56,793 nucleotides of DNA from SZUA-448 sp964602475 (GTDB lineage: Bacteria; Bacillota; Clostridia; Lachnospirales; Lachnospiraceae). This document shows positions 1-9,803 of the stretch, one piece after another. The stretch lies in contig CAZRRN010000016.1 of NCBI GenBank assembly GCA_964602475.1, forward strand, positions 1-56,793, in the 5' to 3' direction. The position numbers and the translations under genes are program-made. The number at the start of each line of letters is the position of its first letter. The first letter of the stretch is position 1. The notes beneath the pieces are model-generated. The model was not told the origin of the DNA. It saw nothing but the letters and a program-made list of their open reading frames with translations, and ran no database searches.

Positions 1-1323
1 ATGGGACAGGGAATGTGTCACCCCGCTGCAGTCCCCAATGACAAACAGACCCTTATGATTCGTCTCAAGATTCCTGTCGATGTCAACCTCCATGTTATAA
101 AACTTTACTTCAACCCCATACAGCAGCGTATCATCGTTTGCCGTACCCGGCGCAATCTTATCAAGTGCATAAATCATTTCGATGATTCCGTCCAGAATCC
201 GTTTTGGCATAACAAGGCTCAAATCACCCGGCGTTGCCGTCAGTGTAGGTGTAATATAGCTTTCTTCAATCCGGCTCACAGTACTTCTCCGTCCACGGGT
301 CAAATCCCCGAAGCGCTGTACAATCACACCTCCTCCAAGCATATTGGAAAGCTTTGCAATGCTCTCGCCATACCCGTTGCTGTCCTTAAACGGCTCAGAA
401 AAATGTTTTGCAACCAGAAGCGCAAAGTTCGTATTATCTGTATGCTTTGCCGGATCTTCATAGCTGTGTCCGTTAACGGTTACAATTCCGTTGGTATTTT
501 CATTCACCACCACCCCGCGCGGATTCATACAGAAGGTACGAACAAGATCCTCAAATTTCTCTGTTCGGTAAACAATCTTACTTTCATACAGTTCGTCTGT
601 CAGATGGGAAAATATCTCGGCAGGCAGTTCCACACGCACGCCAATATCCACACGATTTGATTTCGTCGGAATCGTAAGCTCCCTGCATACACCTTCCATC
701 CACTTACTGCCGCTTCGCCCTGCAGAAATAATACATTTTTCACCGGTATAGCTTCTGTCCTTTACCGTTACCGAATATCCCCCATCAAGCAGAGAGACCT
801 TTTCCACCGGTGAATTGAAAAAGAACTCTACCTTCTTGTCCAATTCCTGAAACAGATTTTCCAAAACAATATAATTGATATCAGTTCCGAGATGCCGTAC
901 CGAAGCATCCAGAAGATGAAGACCATTCTCAAGACATAGCTTTTTGATTTTGGAATTTGCAGTTGTATACAGCTTCGTTCCCTCTCCTCCATGGGTTAGA
1001 TTGATCGAATCTACATACTGCATCAGTTCCGTTGCTGTCTGTTTCCCTATATATTCATAAAGCGTACCGCCGAACTGATTCGTGATATTGTATTTGCCAT
1101 CCGAGAATGCGCCCGCACCGCCGAACCCGTTCATAATTGCACAGCTCGGACATTTGATGCATGCTTTGATTTTTTTACCGTCAATCGGACAATGACGCCG
1201 TTCCAGGCGATTTCCCGCTTCAAATACTGCTATTTTCAGATTCGGATTCAGCTTTGTAAGTTCATATGCAGAAAAAATACCTCCCGGTCCTGCTCCGATA
1301 ATTATCACATCATAATCAAACAT
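1..1323 (-). CDS. FAD-dependent dehydrogenase, COG2509 type (C-terminus beyond window)
   Basis: Reading the minus strand gives one open frame from the start codon to base 1 with no stop, so the 3' end lies outside the window (441 residues visible). It opens with MFDYDVIIIGAGPGGIFSA, a Rossmann dinucleotide-binding GxGxxG motif for FAD. A cysteine-rich stretch (CPIDGKKIKACIKCPSC) is followed at once by a GFGGAGAFSDGKYN segment; this pairing is typical of the uncharacterised COG2509 flavoproteins. Near the visible end, VIGDCSGVTHS is a second FAD-binding motif with the usual GD. The substrate is unknown for the family. I chose the ATG at 1323, 9 bases after AAGGA; an ATG three codons upstream (1332) is also possible. 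It is the last visible gene of the leftmost minus-strand block and is separated from the solute-binding protein gene by about 120 bases. Confidence 0.88.
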   Translation of the reverse strand, partial: MFDYDVIIIGAGPGGIFSAYELTKLNPNLKIAVFEAGNRLERRHCPIDGKKIKACIKCPSCAIMNGFGGAGAFSDGKYNITNQFGGTLYEYIGKQTATELMQYVDSINLTHGGEGTKLYTTANSKIKKLCLENGLHLLDASVRHLGTDINYIVLENLFQELDKKVEFFFNSPVEKVSLLDGGYSVTVKDRSYTGEKCIISAGRSGSKWMEGVCRELTIPTKSNRVDIGVRVELPAEIFSHLTDELYESKIVYRTEKFEDLVRTFCMNPRGVVVNENTNGIVTVNGHSYEDPAKHTDNTNFALLVAKHFSEPFKDSNGYGESIAKLSNMLGGGVIVQRFGDLTRGRRSTVSRIEESYITPTLTATPGDLSLVMPKRILDGIIEMIYALDKIAPGTANDDTLLYGVEVKFYNMEVDIDRNLETNHKGLFVIGDCSGVTHSLSH

Positions 1324-1450
1324 ATTACTCATTCCTTTCCTTTTTCTGCAGGCTTTGAACCATAGCTGTAAAGCTGCAGATGTAAAGTAGTGTATTACTC
1401 ACGACTAAAGTCACGAAAATGTGCCGGTTGTTTTTTCAAAGATTCTGGAA

Positions 1451-3109
1451 TTATTGTGCCCAAAATTCAACTCTTTGCTGAACCAGCTCTGTCATGCGAC
1501 GGTTGATTGTCTCCAATCCCGCACTTTTTAGTTTCTGCTGGAATTCTTCCCAGATTACATCAAACCGCTCCGGATTGCAGATGATTGCTTTTACCAGATA
1601 CTCGTTTGAAATTGCATCAAGAACGGCTTCCGTCTCAAGCAGTTCACGCGGACGTGACCACTGGTACACCGACCCATAAGGTGATATTGATTCAAAGGAT
1701 TCTGCAGATGGAAAGATATCCACAAGCATTTCAACATTCCATGCTTCCAGTGCTTTCTTTTCTTCTTCGTTATAGCTGTCAATGACCGCCTGACGGCTTG
1801 TAGTCGTGAAGTAATCTCCGGCAGAATCCTTCACGCCGTCACCGTAACGCGGGAACGGATACAAATGATAACCAACTCCCGTTCTTGTTGCATACAGGGT
1901 GTCTGTTTTTTTCTCAAGCAGTTCATCATCAGGAAGCTTTCTCATACCGTTCTCATCAAGAATGTAATTGACATTCTCCAAGCCCCAGTTGAGGAGAATC
2001 TGCGCCTCCTCGCTGCACATCCAGTTCAGAAACTGAACCGCCCGTACGGGGTCTTCGCAGGACTTTGTAACGGCAACACCCCAGCCGGCCTGAAGTCCCT
2101 GACTGTAAAGCGACGTGCAGACCACCTCTTCACTCATCGTTACCGGCAGTCCCGCATAGGTGCGTTCGTATTCCCCGTTTGCCTTGAGAATCATTTCCGC
2201 TTCGTTATAATCCCACAGCGCATCCAGAAGTCCAAGAACGCGACCTTCCGATATCTTTGCCATATAATCCTCATGACGCTGCGTTGCAAATTCCGGATCC
2301 AGAATGCCCTCTGAGTACATACGGTTCAGCCATTTGAAATACTCATACTGTCCTGCAGAAGCATGTTTGTAGACAGTCAGATAATTATTATCATCATCAA
2401 CCACCCACTGTCCGTTATCCGGAAATCCGTTAATAAAACCGGAAGGGTTAGCAAGTGTGATATACCAACGCCAGTCGGAACAGGATATGCTCAGCCCAAG
2501 CGTTGCTTTTCCGTTGATTTCGGGATATGCTGCCAGATAGCTTTTAATCCGGTCTTCATACTGTTCCAGGGTATACGGTATTTCATAGTTATTGTATGCA
2601 AGCACCGCCCACTGAAGCTGCGCCGTGCCTGAGCTGGTGTACAGCGATGTATCAACTGGATTGCTTGCCAGCTGGTAAATGGACGGATCCTCCTCCGAAT
2701 ATTTCAGCCGGCTGTAGTTCTCTCCGTACAGCTTTTTGATATTCGGTCCATATTCCTCAATCAGGTCGGTCAGATCCAGCAACGCACCCGCCTCGATTAA
2801 CGTCACTCCGTCACCCTTTGCAAAAATAATATCAGGATATTCGCCTGATGCAATCATCAGTGATATTTTGCTGTTTGTCCCGTCTACAGGATAATCAGTC
2901 GTCAGCGTAACTCCTGTCTTCTTTGTAATCAACTGCGCAACCGGATCCGTCCAGGGATCTTCCTCCCCATCCGCATTATAAAAAGAAAACGTAACAGGAT
3001 CCGCTGCTGACTCCTCTTCTCCATTCCCGCAGGCAGTGCACAGTAAAACCACCATTACAGCAGTCAGTAGCAGCGCTGTTCCCCTTCGGTAAAACTGTTC
3101 ATTCTTCAT
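1451..3109 (-). CDS. extracellular solute-binding lipoprotein (orphan, linked to two-component system)
   Basis: A 552-residue exported lipoprotein. The first 30 residues are a basic start, a hydrophobic stretch and a lipobox ending in LLCTAC, so Cys27 should be lipidated and the protein held on the outer face of the membrane. The rest has the look of large family-1 sugar/oligosaccharide-binding proteins (LplA/YtcQ type), with an N-lobe opening VTFSFYNADGEED and the family segment IASGEYPDIIF. GGAGG lies 6 bases before the ATG. The gene overlaps the end of the response-regulator gene by 11 bases, so it is translated in the same operon. No permease or ATPase gene is adjacent. I infer a ligand-sensing role for the upstream YesM-like kinase, or a shared transporter elsewhere. 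The ligand is unknown; the upstream fucosidase hints at a glycan. Confidence 0.88.
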   Translation of the reverse strand: MKNEQFYRRGTALLLTAVMVVLLCTACGNGEEESAADPVTFSFYNADGEEDPWTDPVAQLITKKTGVTLTTDYPVDGTNSKISLMIASGEYPDIIFAKGDGVTLIEAGALLDLTDLIEEYGPNIKKLYGENYSRLKYSEEDPSIYQLASNPVDTSLYTSSGTAQLQWAVLAYNNYEIPYTLEQYEDRIKSYLAAYPEINGKATLGLSISCSDWRWYITLANPSGFINGFPDNGQWVVDDDNNYLTVYKHASAGQYEYFKWLNRMYSEGILDPEFATQRHEDYMAKISEGRVLGLLDALWDYNEAEMILKANGEYERTYAGLPVTMSEEVVCTSLYSQGLQAGWGVAVTKSCEDPVRAVQFLNWMCSEEAQILLNWGLENVNYILDENGMRKLPDDELLEKKTDTLYATRTGVGYHLYPFPRYGDGVKDSAGDYFTTTSRQAVIDSYNEEEKKALEAWNVEMLVDIFPSAESFESISPYGSVYQWSRPRELLETEAVLDAISNEYLVKAIICNPERFDVIWEEFQQKLKSAGLETINRRMTELVQQRVEFWAQ

Positions 3110-4661
3110 GTTCGACCTCCGTCTGCTTTCCTTCCACCTGCCGTTTGAATTCCTTCGGACTGATGCCTACATAGCGTTTGAATTTCGAATAAAAATAATC
3201 TATATTGCTGAACCCGACGCGTTCCGACACCTGATATACCTTTAAACTCGTATCGGTCAGCAGACGCTTTGCACTACTGATCCGGATATGATCAAGCGCA
3301 TTATTAAAGCTCTCACCCATTTCTTTTTTAAATATCTTTCCTAGATAAGCGCTGTTATAATTGAACATCGTTGATATCATTTCCAGCTTCAGATCCTTGT
3401 CATAATTTTTCTCCATATATGCATACATTCTTCGTACCACATTATCAGAAGAGGATGCACCGATAATTGTACTCATCTGCCTGCAGTACTTTGTCAGAAT
3501 CTGTCCCAGCTCATATACTGTTACGGAATTTTTTATTTCCTCCGTTAGTTCTTCGATATCAGGAAACTCCGCTTTCTTCTGTTCATAACGTCCAAGGATC
3601 AGATTATGCATCTGGGTCATGGAATGCGTCGACCAGATTTTTATCTCCGGTCCCTTCTGAAGGTTTTTCCTGCAATCAGCCGCAAATTGTTCTTCAAGAC
3701 GTCCGATTCCTTCCTGATCGCCGAGCTCAATCAGATGCATCATCTGTTCTACTGACAATCCTGCTCTCCCTGACTGTGCTTCTAAAAGCAGACGCAGCGT
3801 AACAACAGCTTCTGTGTCATACAGAAACTGGTAGCTCTCCAGCATGCAGGCACATTCATAGGAAAAATGAATGTCCTCCCAGTTGGCAACACAGTGTCCG
3901 ACCAGTATAAAAAATCCCGTCCCAAACAGCACCTTTACCTTTTCATTTCCCTGAATCAGCTTCTGCTCAAACTCGTCCCGCCGGTACCCTTTACCGATCA
4001 GTGCCCACCGGTCATCTTCCAGCGGAACCTTCTCGGTGCGCTCCATGCCTTTCAGCAGACTGTCCATTCTTTCAACGAAATTACTTTCACCCGGTTCCTG
4101 AGCCGCCTGTCTGGAACGATTCGTCAGAATCGCAACACAAAAATCGCGATATCGGAAATCGACCCCATAGGGTTTGATTTCCTTTCGCAGAACTTCTTTA
4201 TCTTCAACATACAAAAGAAGTCTTCGCATCAGCTCCTGCTTTGCCTTCAGTTCATTCTGTCCGTAATACGCCTCTAGATTTCGTGCTGCTTCCAGCTCTA
4301 AAAGAACCTCGTTGATATTGTTTTGAAGCTCATCTTCATCAATCGGCTTCAGAATGTATGCACGCACTCCAAGAGATACCGCCGTCTTTGCAAATTCAAA
4401 ATCAGAATATCCGGTCAGAATGATAAACTTCCCGTTAAAGCCCTGTTTCTTTGCTTCTCTGATAAGCTCAATTCCTGTCATGCCGGGCATTTTGACATCG
4501 ACAAGCACCAGATCCGGATCGAATTCCAGAACCTTTGCAAGTCCGTCTTTTCCATCCGTACCCTCCACACATATTGTGAATCCAAGCTTATCCCACGGGA
4601 GCAACTGTTTCAAACCTTCCCGTACCATGGGCTCATCATCAATTATCATCATCTGGTACAT
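3099..4661 (-). CDS. response regulator, YesN type (receiver plus AraC-family HTH)
   Basis: A 520-residue cytoplasmic transcription regulator. Residues 1-120 form a CheY-like receiver: acidic pair D8/D9, phosphoacceptor D55 in LVLVDVKMPGMTG, and the conserved Lys in AYILKPID. The middle (about 150-400) resembles the poorly conserved linker of YesN proteins. The last 100 residues are an AraC-type double helix-turn-helix (MYAYMEKNYDKDLKLEMIS, then VGFSNIDYFYSKFKRYVGISP). Its partner is the histidine kinase ending 39 bases upstream. Paired YesM/YesN systems usually control carbohydrate uptake and hydrolase genes, so the GH95 gene and the solute-binding protein gene are plausible targets (inference). 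Its 3' end overlaps the solute-binding protein gene by 11 bases. Confidence 0.93.
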   Translation of the reverse strand: MYQMMIIDDEPMVREGLKQLLPWDKLGFTICVEGTDGKDGLAKVLEFDPDLVLVDVKMPGMTGIELIREAKKQGFNGKFIILTGYSDFEFAKTAVSLGVRAYILKPIDEDELQNNINEVLLELEAARNLEAYYGQNELKAKQELMRRLLLYVEDKEVLRKEIKPYGVDFRYRDFCVAILTNRSRQAAQEPGESNFVERMDSLLKGMERTEKVPLEDDRWALIGKGYRRDEFEQKLIQGNEKVKVLFGTGFFILVGHCVANWEDIHFSYECACMLESYQFLYDTEAVVTLRLLLEAQSGRAGLSVEQMMHLIELGDQEGIGRLEEQFAADCRKNLQKGPEIKIWSTHSMTQMHNLILGRYEQKKAEFPDIEELTEEIKNSVTVYELGQILTKYCRQMSTIIGASSSDNVVRRMYAYMEKNYDKDLKLEMISTMFNYNSAYLGKIFKKEMGESFNNALDHIRISSAKRLLTDTSLKVYQVSERVGFSNIDYFYSKFKRYVGISPKEFKRQVEGKQTEVEHEE

Positions 4662-4700
4662 AAACTGTTCCGCCTTATCTTATATCAGTCTTTCTGCATT

Positions 4701-6491
4701 TCATCTGCTTCCCGGAAGCTCCATAACAACCTCGGTTCCTTTGCCTGCCTGACTGGTTATGATCAGTCCGTAGTGCTCACCATACATCAGTTGAATCCGC
4801 TGGTTAACATTGCTTAGTCCGATGTGGCTTCGGTCAAGATACGTGAAGTCATTAAGGCTCTGATTAATTTCATTCAGTTCCTTCGCTGTCATTCCGCAGC
4901 CATTATCAATAATATGAATCCGAAGCTTGTCTGTATTTTCGACGACGATTCGTATTTCACCGCCGCCCTCCTGTTGTTCAAGCCCATGAACAAAAGCATT
5001 TTCTACAATCGGCTGAATCAGCAGCGGCATTATCTTATATTCGGAAATATCACAGCTTAGTTCAACCTGATAATGAATACGGTCTCCAAACCGGTACTGC
5101 TGTATTTTCAGATAGTATTCCACCAGCTCAAGCTCCGACCGGAACGGTACCAGATTATCTCCAACCTGTATGTTGCGGCGCATGATTTTGGCCAGCATCT
5201 TCACCAGCTCCTCAATCTCCGGCTGTTCGTTGACACGGGCTTTCATGCGGATTGTTTCGAGTGTATTATAAAGAAAGTGCGGATTGATCTGGCTTGCCAG
5301 CATTTTGAATTCCACATCCTTCTGCCGGCTGTTCAACTGTTCCTTCTGAAGCTTTTCCTCGTATATCTCAGTCAGCAGATGCTGCATACTGTCAATCATC
5401 GTGTAAAGATCATTATACAGCTCACTGATTTCATCACTTCCGCTAACCTTTTTAACAATTTCAAAATCGCCACCGGCAACCTTATGCATCTGTTCCTTAA
5501 AATAAGTAATCCGCCGGCTAAAGCCGTAGGAGAATGCCGAAATCAACAGAAACGATGCCGCCACACATACTCCGGCAATTAGAATACCTGCCAGAAGACT
5601 CTGATTCGTCTGTGCAAGAATATCCTTATACGGATGCACACTAACCAGTGCGATTTCGTTCATCGCTGTTCCGTAGGTCTTATCCGACGGAAGTCTCAGC
5701 ACTGTCAAAACACATTCTTCACCGCGGTACTGAACCTGCACACTTTCGCCTGAATCTCCGTACTTCTTCAACAATTCGAGTATTTCATCCTCTTTTGTTT
5801 CTTCCGAATTTGTTGCGATAACACTTTCACGGTCAAGAACCAGAACCGTTTCATATTCTCTGCCGGAAAGCAGTTCGTAAAGCAGTTCATTTTTCACCAG
5901 CATTACAAGTACACCGACTTTTTTTCCGTTCTCGGTTCTCAGCTGGCGGATCAGCGTTAGGAAAGACTTGTGCCAAACATTTTCATATCGATAACAGAGA
6001 AATGATCCACCTTCCAGCCTAAGCGCCTGCTGGTACCACTCTTCGCACCGGATGGTATCATTGACACGGACAAATCGCGAGCTGTCGGTAATCGTGTCAT
6101 TTTCAAGATAAATGCTCATAGAAGACAGCTCATGCGTATAATCATTCAGATATTCATCAATTGTATCATAGTTCCGATAATCCGTTATATAAGTCTCATA
6201 CGTATCATACTGTGTCTGTGAGATTTTCTCCAGTCCCGGATCAAAATACATTTTTAACGAAACATCGGTAATGATCCTCATATTCTCGCAGATTGTTGTC
6301 TCAAGAAGATAAAGCTCATTCTGTTCCGACTCCTTGGCCTGACTAATCAGGTTATTGCGCGAAGAAACCGTTGTATAAGCGCCGAACAGAAGAAGCGGAA
6401 GAACCCCGCACACAAAATAAATCAGAATCAGCTTGTCATGCAGATTCAGATTATTCATCCACTGTCCGTTTTTTATATTCTGTTTCAGCAT
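4701..6491 (-). CDS. sensor histidine kinase, YesM type
   Basis: A 596-residue membrane kinase from the chosen start. Membrane segments lie at about residues 21-43 and 298-322, enclosing a roughly 250-residue extracellular sensor region. HAMP follows (about 325-380), then the His_kinase domain with QINPHFLYNTLETI (phosphorylated His about 405), then a HATPase_c domain with the N box IVENAFVHG and G boxes DNGCGM and GLSNVNQRI. The frame is open 20 codons further up, to an ATG at 6551, but that has no ribosome binding site and sits at the predicted transcription start. The ATG used here follows AGAGG closely. It should phosphorylate the adjacent YesN-type regulator. The co-transcribed solute-binding lipoprotein may present the ligand to its extracellular domain. 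Confidence 0.93.
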   Translation of the reverse strand: MLKQNIKNGQWMNNLNLHDKLILIYFVCGVLPLLLFGAYTTVSSRNNLISQAKESEQNELYLLETTICENMRIITDVSLKMYFDPGLEKISQTQYDTYETYITDYRNYDTIDEYLNDYTHELSSMSIYLENDTITDSSRFVRVNDTIRCEEWYQQALRLEGGSFLCYRYENVWHKSFLTLIRQLRTENGKKVGVLVMLVKNELLYELLSGREYETVLVLDRESVIATNSEETKEDEILELLKKYGDSGESVQVQYRGEECVLTVLRLPSDKTYGTAMNEIALVSVHPYKDILAQTNQSLLAGILIAGVCVAASFLLISAFSYGFSRRITYFKEQMHKVAGGDFEIVKKVSGSDEISELYNDLYTMIDSMQHLLTEIYEEKLQKEQLNSRQKDVEFKMLASQINPHFLYNTLETIRMKARVNEQPEIEELVKMLAKIMRRNIQVGDNLVPFRSELELVEYYLKIQQYRFGDRIHYQVELSCDISEYKIMPLLIQPIVENAFVHGLEQQEGGGEIRIVVENTDKLRIHIIDNGCGMTAKELNEINQSLNDFTYLDRSHIGLSNVNQRIQLMYGEHYGLIITSQAGKGTEVVMELPGSR

Positions 6492-6561
6492 CACAATCCT
6501 CTGCACACCTGTAAAATACATGATTGCTTTGAGGATATGATCCGAAAGCATTCATGGTTTA

Positions 6562-6590
6562 ATTTTATCACAAAACATCGCTTTCTACAA
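6562..6590 (-). promoter_or_regulatory. candidate promoter of the kinase-regulator-binding protein operon
   Basis: On the minus strand TTGTAG is followed by 17 bases and TAAAAT. The -10 matches 5 of 6 consensus bases but the -35 only 3 of 6, which would suit an activator-dependent promoter. The predicted transcription start, near 6555, lies between the GH95 terminator and the kinase start codon. Confidence 0.35.
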
Positions 6591-6594
6591 TCAT

Positions 6595-6630
6595 AAAAAG
6601 AGCTTTCGTACATGATTCGTACAAAAGCTC
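6595..6630 (-). terminator. intrinsic terminator of the GH95 gene
   Basis: On the minus strand GAGCTTTTGTAC and GTACGAAAGCTC form a 12-base-pair stem with one G-U pair and a 7-base loop, followed by TTTTT. It lies 24 bases after the GH95 stop codon and separates that gene from the kinase operon. Confidence 0.8.
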
Positions 6631-6653
6631 CTGTCTGTCTTTCCTCTGATTCA

Positions 6654-8969
6654 TCAATACGTGAGAATATACATCCGATCCTTCACAACATGGAATTCCA
6701 GTCGTTCTCCAGCAATACGCTGTTCAACTTCATTCCCCCAACTGTCACGTACAATGTAAGGCTTTCCGTCTGTTTTGATGATACATTCTCTGTCCGTTAT
6801 GCTCAGGATCTTTGCCTTTAGCAGTGAACCGTTCTTCCATTCCATATCGACAACATAGCCGCCTCTTGCCCTGAGACCGGTAATCCGTCCGTTCTTCCAG
6901 CCCTTTGGTAAAGCCGGAAGAAAGTGGAGAACTTCTCCATAGCTCTGAAGAAGCATTTCCAGAATTGCCGCAGTTCCTCCAAAATTACCGTCAATCTGGA
7001 AAATTCTCGGTGGATGAAGATCCAGAAGGCTTTCGGTTGCAAAATCTCCGATCAGGGCTTTCAGATGCTCCCATGCCTGTTCCGAATCTCCGAGTCTTGC
7101 AAACAGGCATGCTGTCCATGCCCGGCTCCATCCGGTATAAGCACCGCCTGCTGCAATTCGCCGTTCCAGTGAGATTCGTGCTGCACGGTAAAGCTCCGGG
7201 GTGGTCTCCTCACTGAACAAATCTCCTGGGTACAGTCCATACAGATGTGATACATGCCTGTGGTTCGGCTCCACCTCTTCAAATTCCCGGTTCCATTCCA
7301 GCAGTTGTCCAAATGTTCCTGTTTGATACGGTGGAAGTGCCTTCAGTATTTCTTTCCACCGCATTACCTTGTCCCCATCGGTCTTTAAGATTTCTGCTGC
7401 TCTTACCGCATGGGTCAGCAGCTCCTGTACAAGTTCGATATCCACTGTTGCAGATGTACAGATCGTTACCGGGAATTCTCCGCCGCCGACAAACCGATTC
7501 TCCGGCGATTGAGAGGGCATAATCTGGTAGGTTCCGTTCTTATCCTTCACAAGAAAGTCTTCGTAAAATGCCGCAACCTCTTTCAAATAAGGATAACATC
7601 TCTTCTGTAGAAACTCTTCATCCATCCCATATTCATAATGCAGCCACATATGCTGTCCAAGCCAGGCAGCAACCCCGACCCATACGGACCAGCCAAAGGT
7701 CTCCGGTGTTGCAAGCCCCCATACATCGGAAGAAAGAGGAAACCAGATACCCTTGCAGCCAAAAAGGTTTTTTGCTGCTTCTCTTCCTGAGGGTACCATT
7801 TTTTCAATATATGCAAGGAATGCTTCGGTATATTCTTCCAGATGTCCTCCTTCTGCAGGCCAATAATTCATCTGAAGATTTACATCATTATGATAATCGC
7901 AGTCCCATGGCGGATATATTTCTTCGTTCCATTTCCCTTGCAGATTTGCCGGCAGCTCCCCGTTCGCCGAAGAAGCGCAAAGCAGATACCTCCCGAAATT
8001 AAAATACAACAGAGGCATCGTTACGTCGTTATTACCTTCCCGATACGCTTTTACCCTTTCATCTGTAGGAAGCTCCGGTTCCGGTTCAAAAATATCCAGC
8101 TTCAGCCGTCCATAGTGCTCTTCATGTTCAATGACATTTTCCCGGAGCAGTTCTGTCCACGGCTTTATCGGCAGTACATACCTTCTGACATCCTCTAATG
8201 GGTTTTCCCCTTTGACATCTGTCCCGATATTTAAGAAGATCATGATTTCCTTTGCTGCTTTGACACTTAAACCGTTTTCTTTGGACGGAAGAATTGTCCC
8301 ACCGTCTGCTCGTATATCAGCTTTAATACAGAACTGTGTCCCACGTTCAAATGCTCCGTGCATGATCACGGTTGCGTCACCCTGTTCAAACCTGATACGG
8401 CAGCGGGGATCTTCAATTCTGCTCAGCCGGAACTCTCCGCTGATCGGCTTTCCCTCTGCATAGATCCGTACGATCAGAACATCCCTGATAAGATGGGCAA
8501 TTGCAGTCCGGGTAATGCGGACCGGAGTGCTTTCCTGTTCTGCTTCTGTGTCCTGCAGCACCGCATCATAGGATACTTCTACACAGGCACGTTTAAGATC
8601 AAGCTCTCTTCGGTAATTTTTCGCCGGTCCGTGGCAAAGAGAAAACATAAAATCCCCTGCCGGCTGATAAGCGTCCTCTCCGCTCGGCTTGCCGCTGATT
8701 CCTCCGTTGCCGCCAAAGGCTTCATTTGCCAGCTTCGTTGCTTCGTCATAACGTTCCTGTATCAGTAACGCCCGTACTTTTTTAAGATATGCTGCCCGGT
8801 CTTCATTTTTGCGATTTCTATGCTGTCCCAGAGACAGCCATTCATGATTAAGTGCAATTCGTTCGGTTTTGATTTCTCCGAGTATCATGCCGGCAAGACG
8901 ACCGGTTCCGATCGGCAGCCCCTCTTTCCATTCAGCGGCCGGTTTGTTATACCACATAATATGATTCAC
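6654..8969 (-). CDS. glycoside hydrolase family 95 (alpha-L-fucosidase type)
   Basis: A 771-residue enzyme of the GH95 inverting fucosidase family, which removes terminal fucose (or, in some members, galactose) from glycans. The N-terminal region has the family signature LPIGTGRLAGMILGEI followed by RIALNHEWLSLG. The catalytic (alpha/alpha)6 barrel contains GKWNEEIYPPWDCDYHNDVN and then LQMNYWPAE, a hallmark of GH95, and later HRHVSHLYGLYPGD and LLDLHPPRIFQIDGNFGGTA. No signal peptide is seen, so it is probably cytoplasmic and acts on imported oligosaccharides. The longest frame begins upstream, but AGGAGG lies 8 bases before the GTG at 8969, making that the likely start. It is a single-gene unit closed by its own terminator, directly upstream of the YesM/YesN system. 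Confidence 0.93.
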   Translation of the reverse strand: MNHIMWYNKPAAEWKEGLPIGTGRLAGMILGEIKTERIALNHEWLSLGQHRNRKNEDRAAYLKKVRALLIQERYDEATKLANEAFGGNGGISGKPSGEDAYQPAGDFMFSLCHGPAKNYRRELDLKRACVEVSYDAVLQDTEAEQESTPVRITRTAIAHLIRDVLIVRIYAEGKPISGEFRLSRIEDPRCRIRFEQGDATVIMHGAFERGTQFCIKADIRADGGTILPSKENGLSVKAAKEIMIFLNIGTDVKGENPLEDVRRYVLPIKPWTELLRENVIEHEEHYGRLKLDIFEPEPELPTDERVKAYREGNNDVTMPLLYFNFGRYLLCASSANGELPANLQGKWNEEIYPPWDCDYHNDVNLQMNYWPAEGGHLEEYTEAFLAYIEKMVPSGREAAKNLFGCKGIWFPLSSDVWGLATPETFGWSVWVGVAAWLGQHMWLHYEYGMDEEFLQKRCYPYLKEVAAFYEDFLVKDKNGTYQIMPSQSPENRFVGGGEFPVTICTSATVDIELVQELLTHAVRAAEILKTDGDKVMRWKEILKALPPYQTGTFGQLLEWNREFEEVEPNHRHVSHLYGLYPGDLFSEETTPELYRAARISLERRIAAGGAYTGWSRAWTACLFARLGDSEQAWEHLKALIGDFATESLLDLHPPRIFQIDGNFGGTAAILEMLLQSYGEVLHFLPALPKGWKNGRITGLRARGGYVVDMEWKNGSLLKAKILSITDRECIIKTDGKPYIVRDSWGNEVEQRIAGERLEFHVVKDRMYILTY

Positions 8970-9107
8970 AGCGGGCTCCTCCTTTTCGGCGCACACGCTT
9001 GGTTACGTATACTCCCTGTTACTATCATCCACATGTTTTCATTTTACCTTACAAAAACCGATAAAGGAAGCCTAATTTTTTTAGATAAAATACTTTACAT
9101 TTTTCAT

Positions 9108-9608
9108 TTACGAAGCTTTTGCCATATTCAGAAGATTCTGAAGCCATTCTTCCGGATTGTCCATGGAAGCAAAAAAAACTGACATAACTGCCAGATAAAA
9201 GAAGAACAATACGATACAGAAAAGTAACGCTGCACGGGCAAAGTTCTTCTTTGTTGCTGTTACGCCCCTGCCAACTGCCCAATAGACCATGAGTGCCAGA
9301 AACAAAAGCAATCCGACATACGGAAGAAAAATCATCGCAAACATCATCAACCAGTTCATAAATGTCATTGGCTTTTCGTTTCCGGTACTGTCCCTTCCCC
9401 CAAACAGGGAATCGAGGAAATTCTGCCGTCCTGCTCCTTGACTGTTGCTGCGTTCCTGTCCGGAATAGAGCGTTCCTTCCATGTGCTTTTTTTCCTGAGC
9501 GATTTTTGTGTAGCTGTATTCCTGACTCTCCCTGAAAGAGGCTCCGCAATAATCACAAAAATTAGCATCTTCATTGGCAGACCATCTGCCGCATACCTTA
9601 CATTCCAT
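9108..9608 (-). CDS. zinc-ribbon membrane protein of unknown function
   Basis: A 166-residue protein. The first 25 residues hold a zinc ribbon of two CxxC pairs (CKVCGRW, then FCDYCGAS). A polar linker (about 30-80) follows, then two strongly hydrophobic segments (about 85-108 and 120-145), so the ribbon should face the cytoplasm with the tail in the membrane. AGGA lies 9 bases before the ATG. Proteins of this layout are common in Clostridia, with no established role. It is divergent from the large GGDEF/EAL gene, the intergenic space being about 195 bases. I see no link to the GH95 gene downstream other than direction. Confidence 0.75.
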   Translation of the reverse strand: MECKVCGRWSANEDANFCDYCGASFRESQEYSYTKIAQEKKHMEGTLYSGQERSNSQGAGRQNFLDSLFGGRDSTGNEKPMTFMNWLMMFAMIFLPYVGLLLFLALMVYWAVGRGVTATKKNFARAALLFCIVLFFFYLAVMSVFFASMDNPEEWLQNLLNMAKAS

Positions 9609-9744
9609 ATGTTTTCATCCTGCGCTTATAAATTTACGGATTCCGCAGCGCACCGGTGTTCCGTTTATAAAACTGTCTCTAAGTTCCGAAATCTTCCATT
9701 GTTAGTGAATATACCACAAAGTGCTTTCTTTTTCTAGTATTTTC

Positions 9745-9773
9745 TTGCAAATCCATGACAAATGTATTAAAAT
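9745..9773 (+). promoter_or_regulatory. promoter of the GGDEF/EAL gene
   Basis: TTGCAA, 17 bases, TAAAAT on the plus strand (5 of 6 consensus bases in each hexamer). Predicted transcription start is near 9780, giving a leader of about 24 bases with GGAGG before the ATG at 9804. Confidence 0.6.
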
Positions 9774-9803
9774 TAGTGTATTGTAGTGACCGGAGGTACT
9801 GAG

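Noticed and set aside
1..660. Plus-strand open frame of 219 codons at the left edge
   Set aside because: It is the antisense shadow of the FAD dehydrogenase, whose minus-strand translation has clear FAD and cysteine motifs.
1393..1425. Short dyad GACTTTAGTC between the first two genes as an operator
   Set aside because: Only a 10-base palindrome, single copy, with no promoter in a fitting position.
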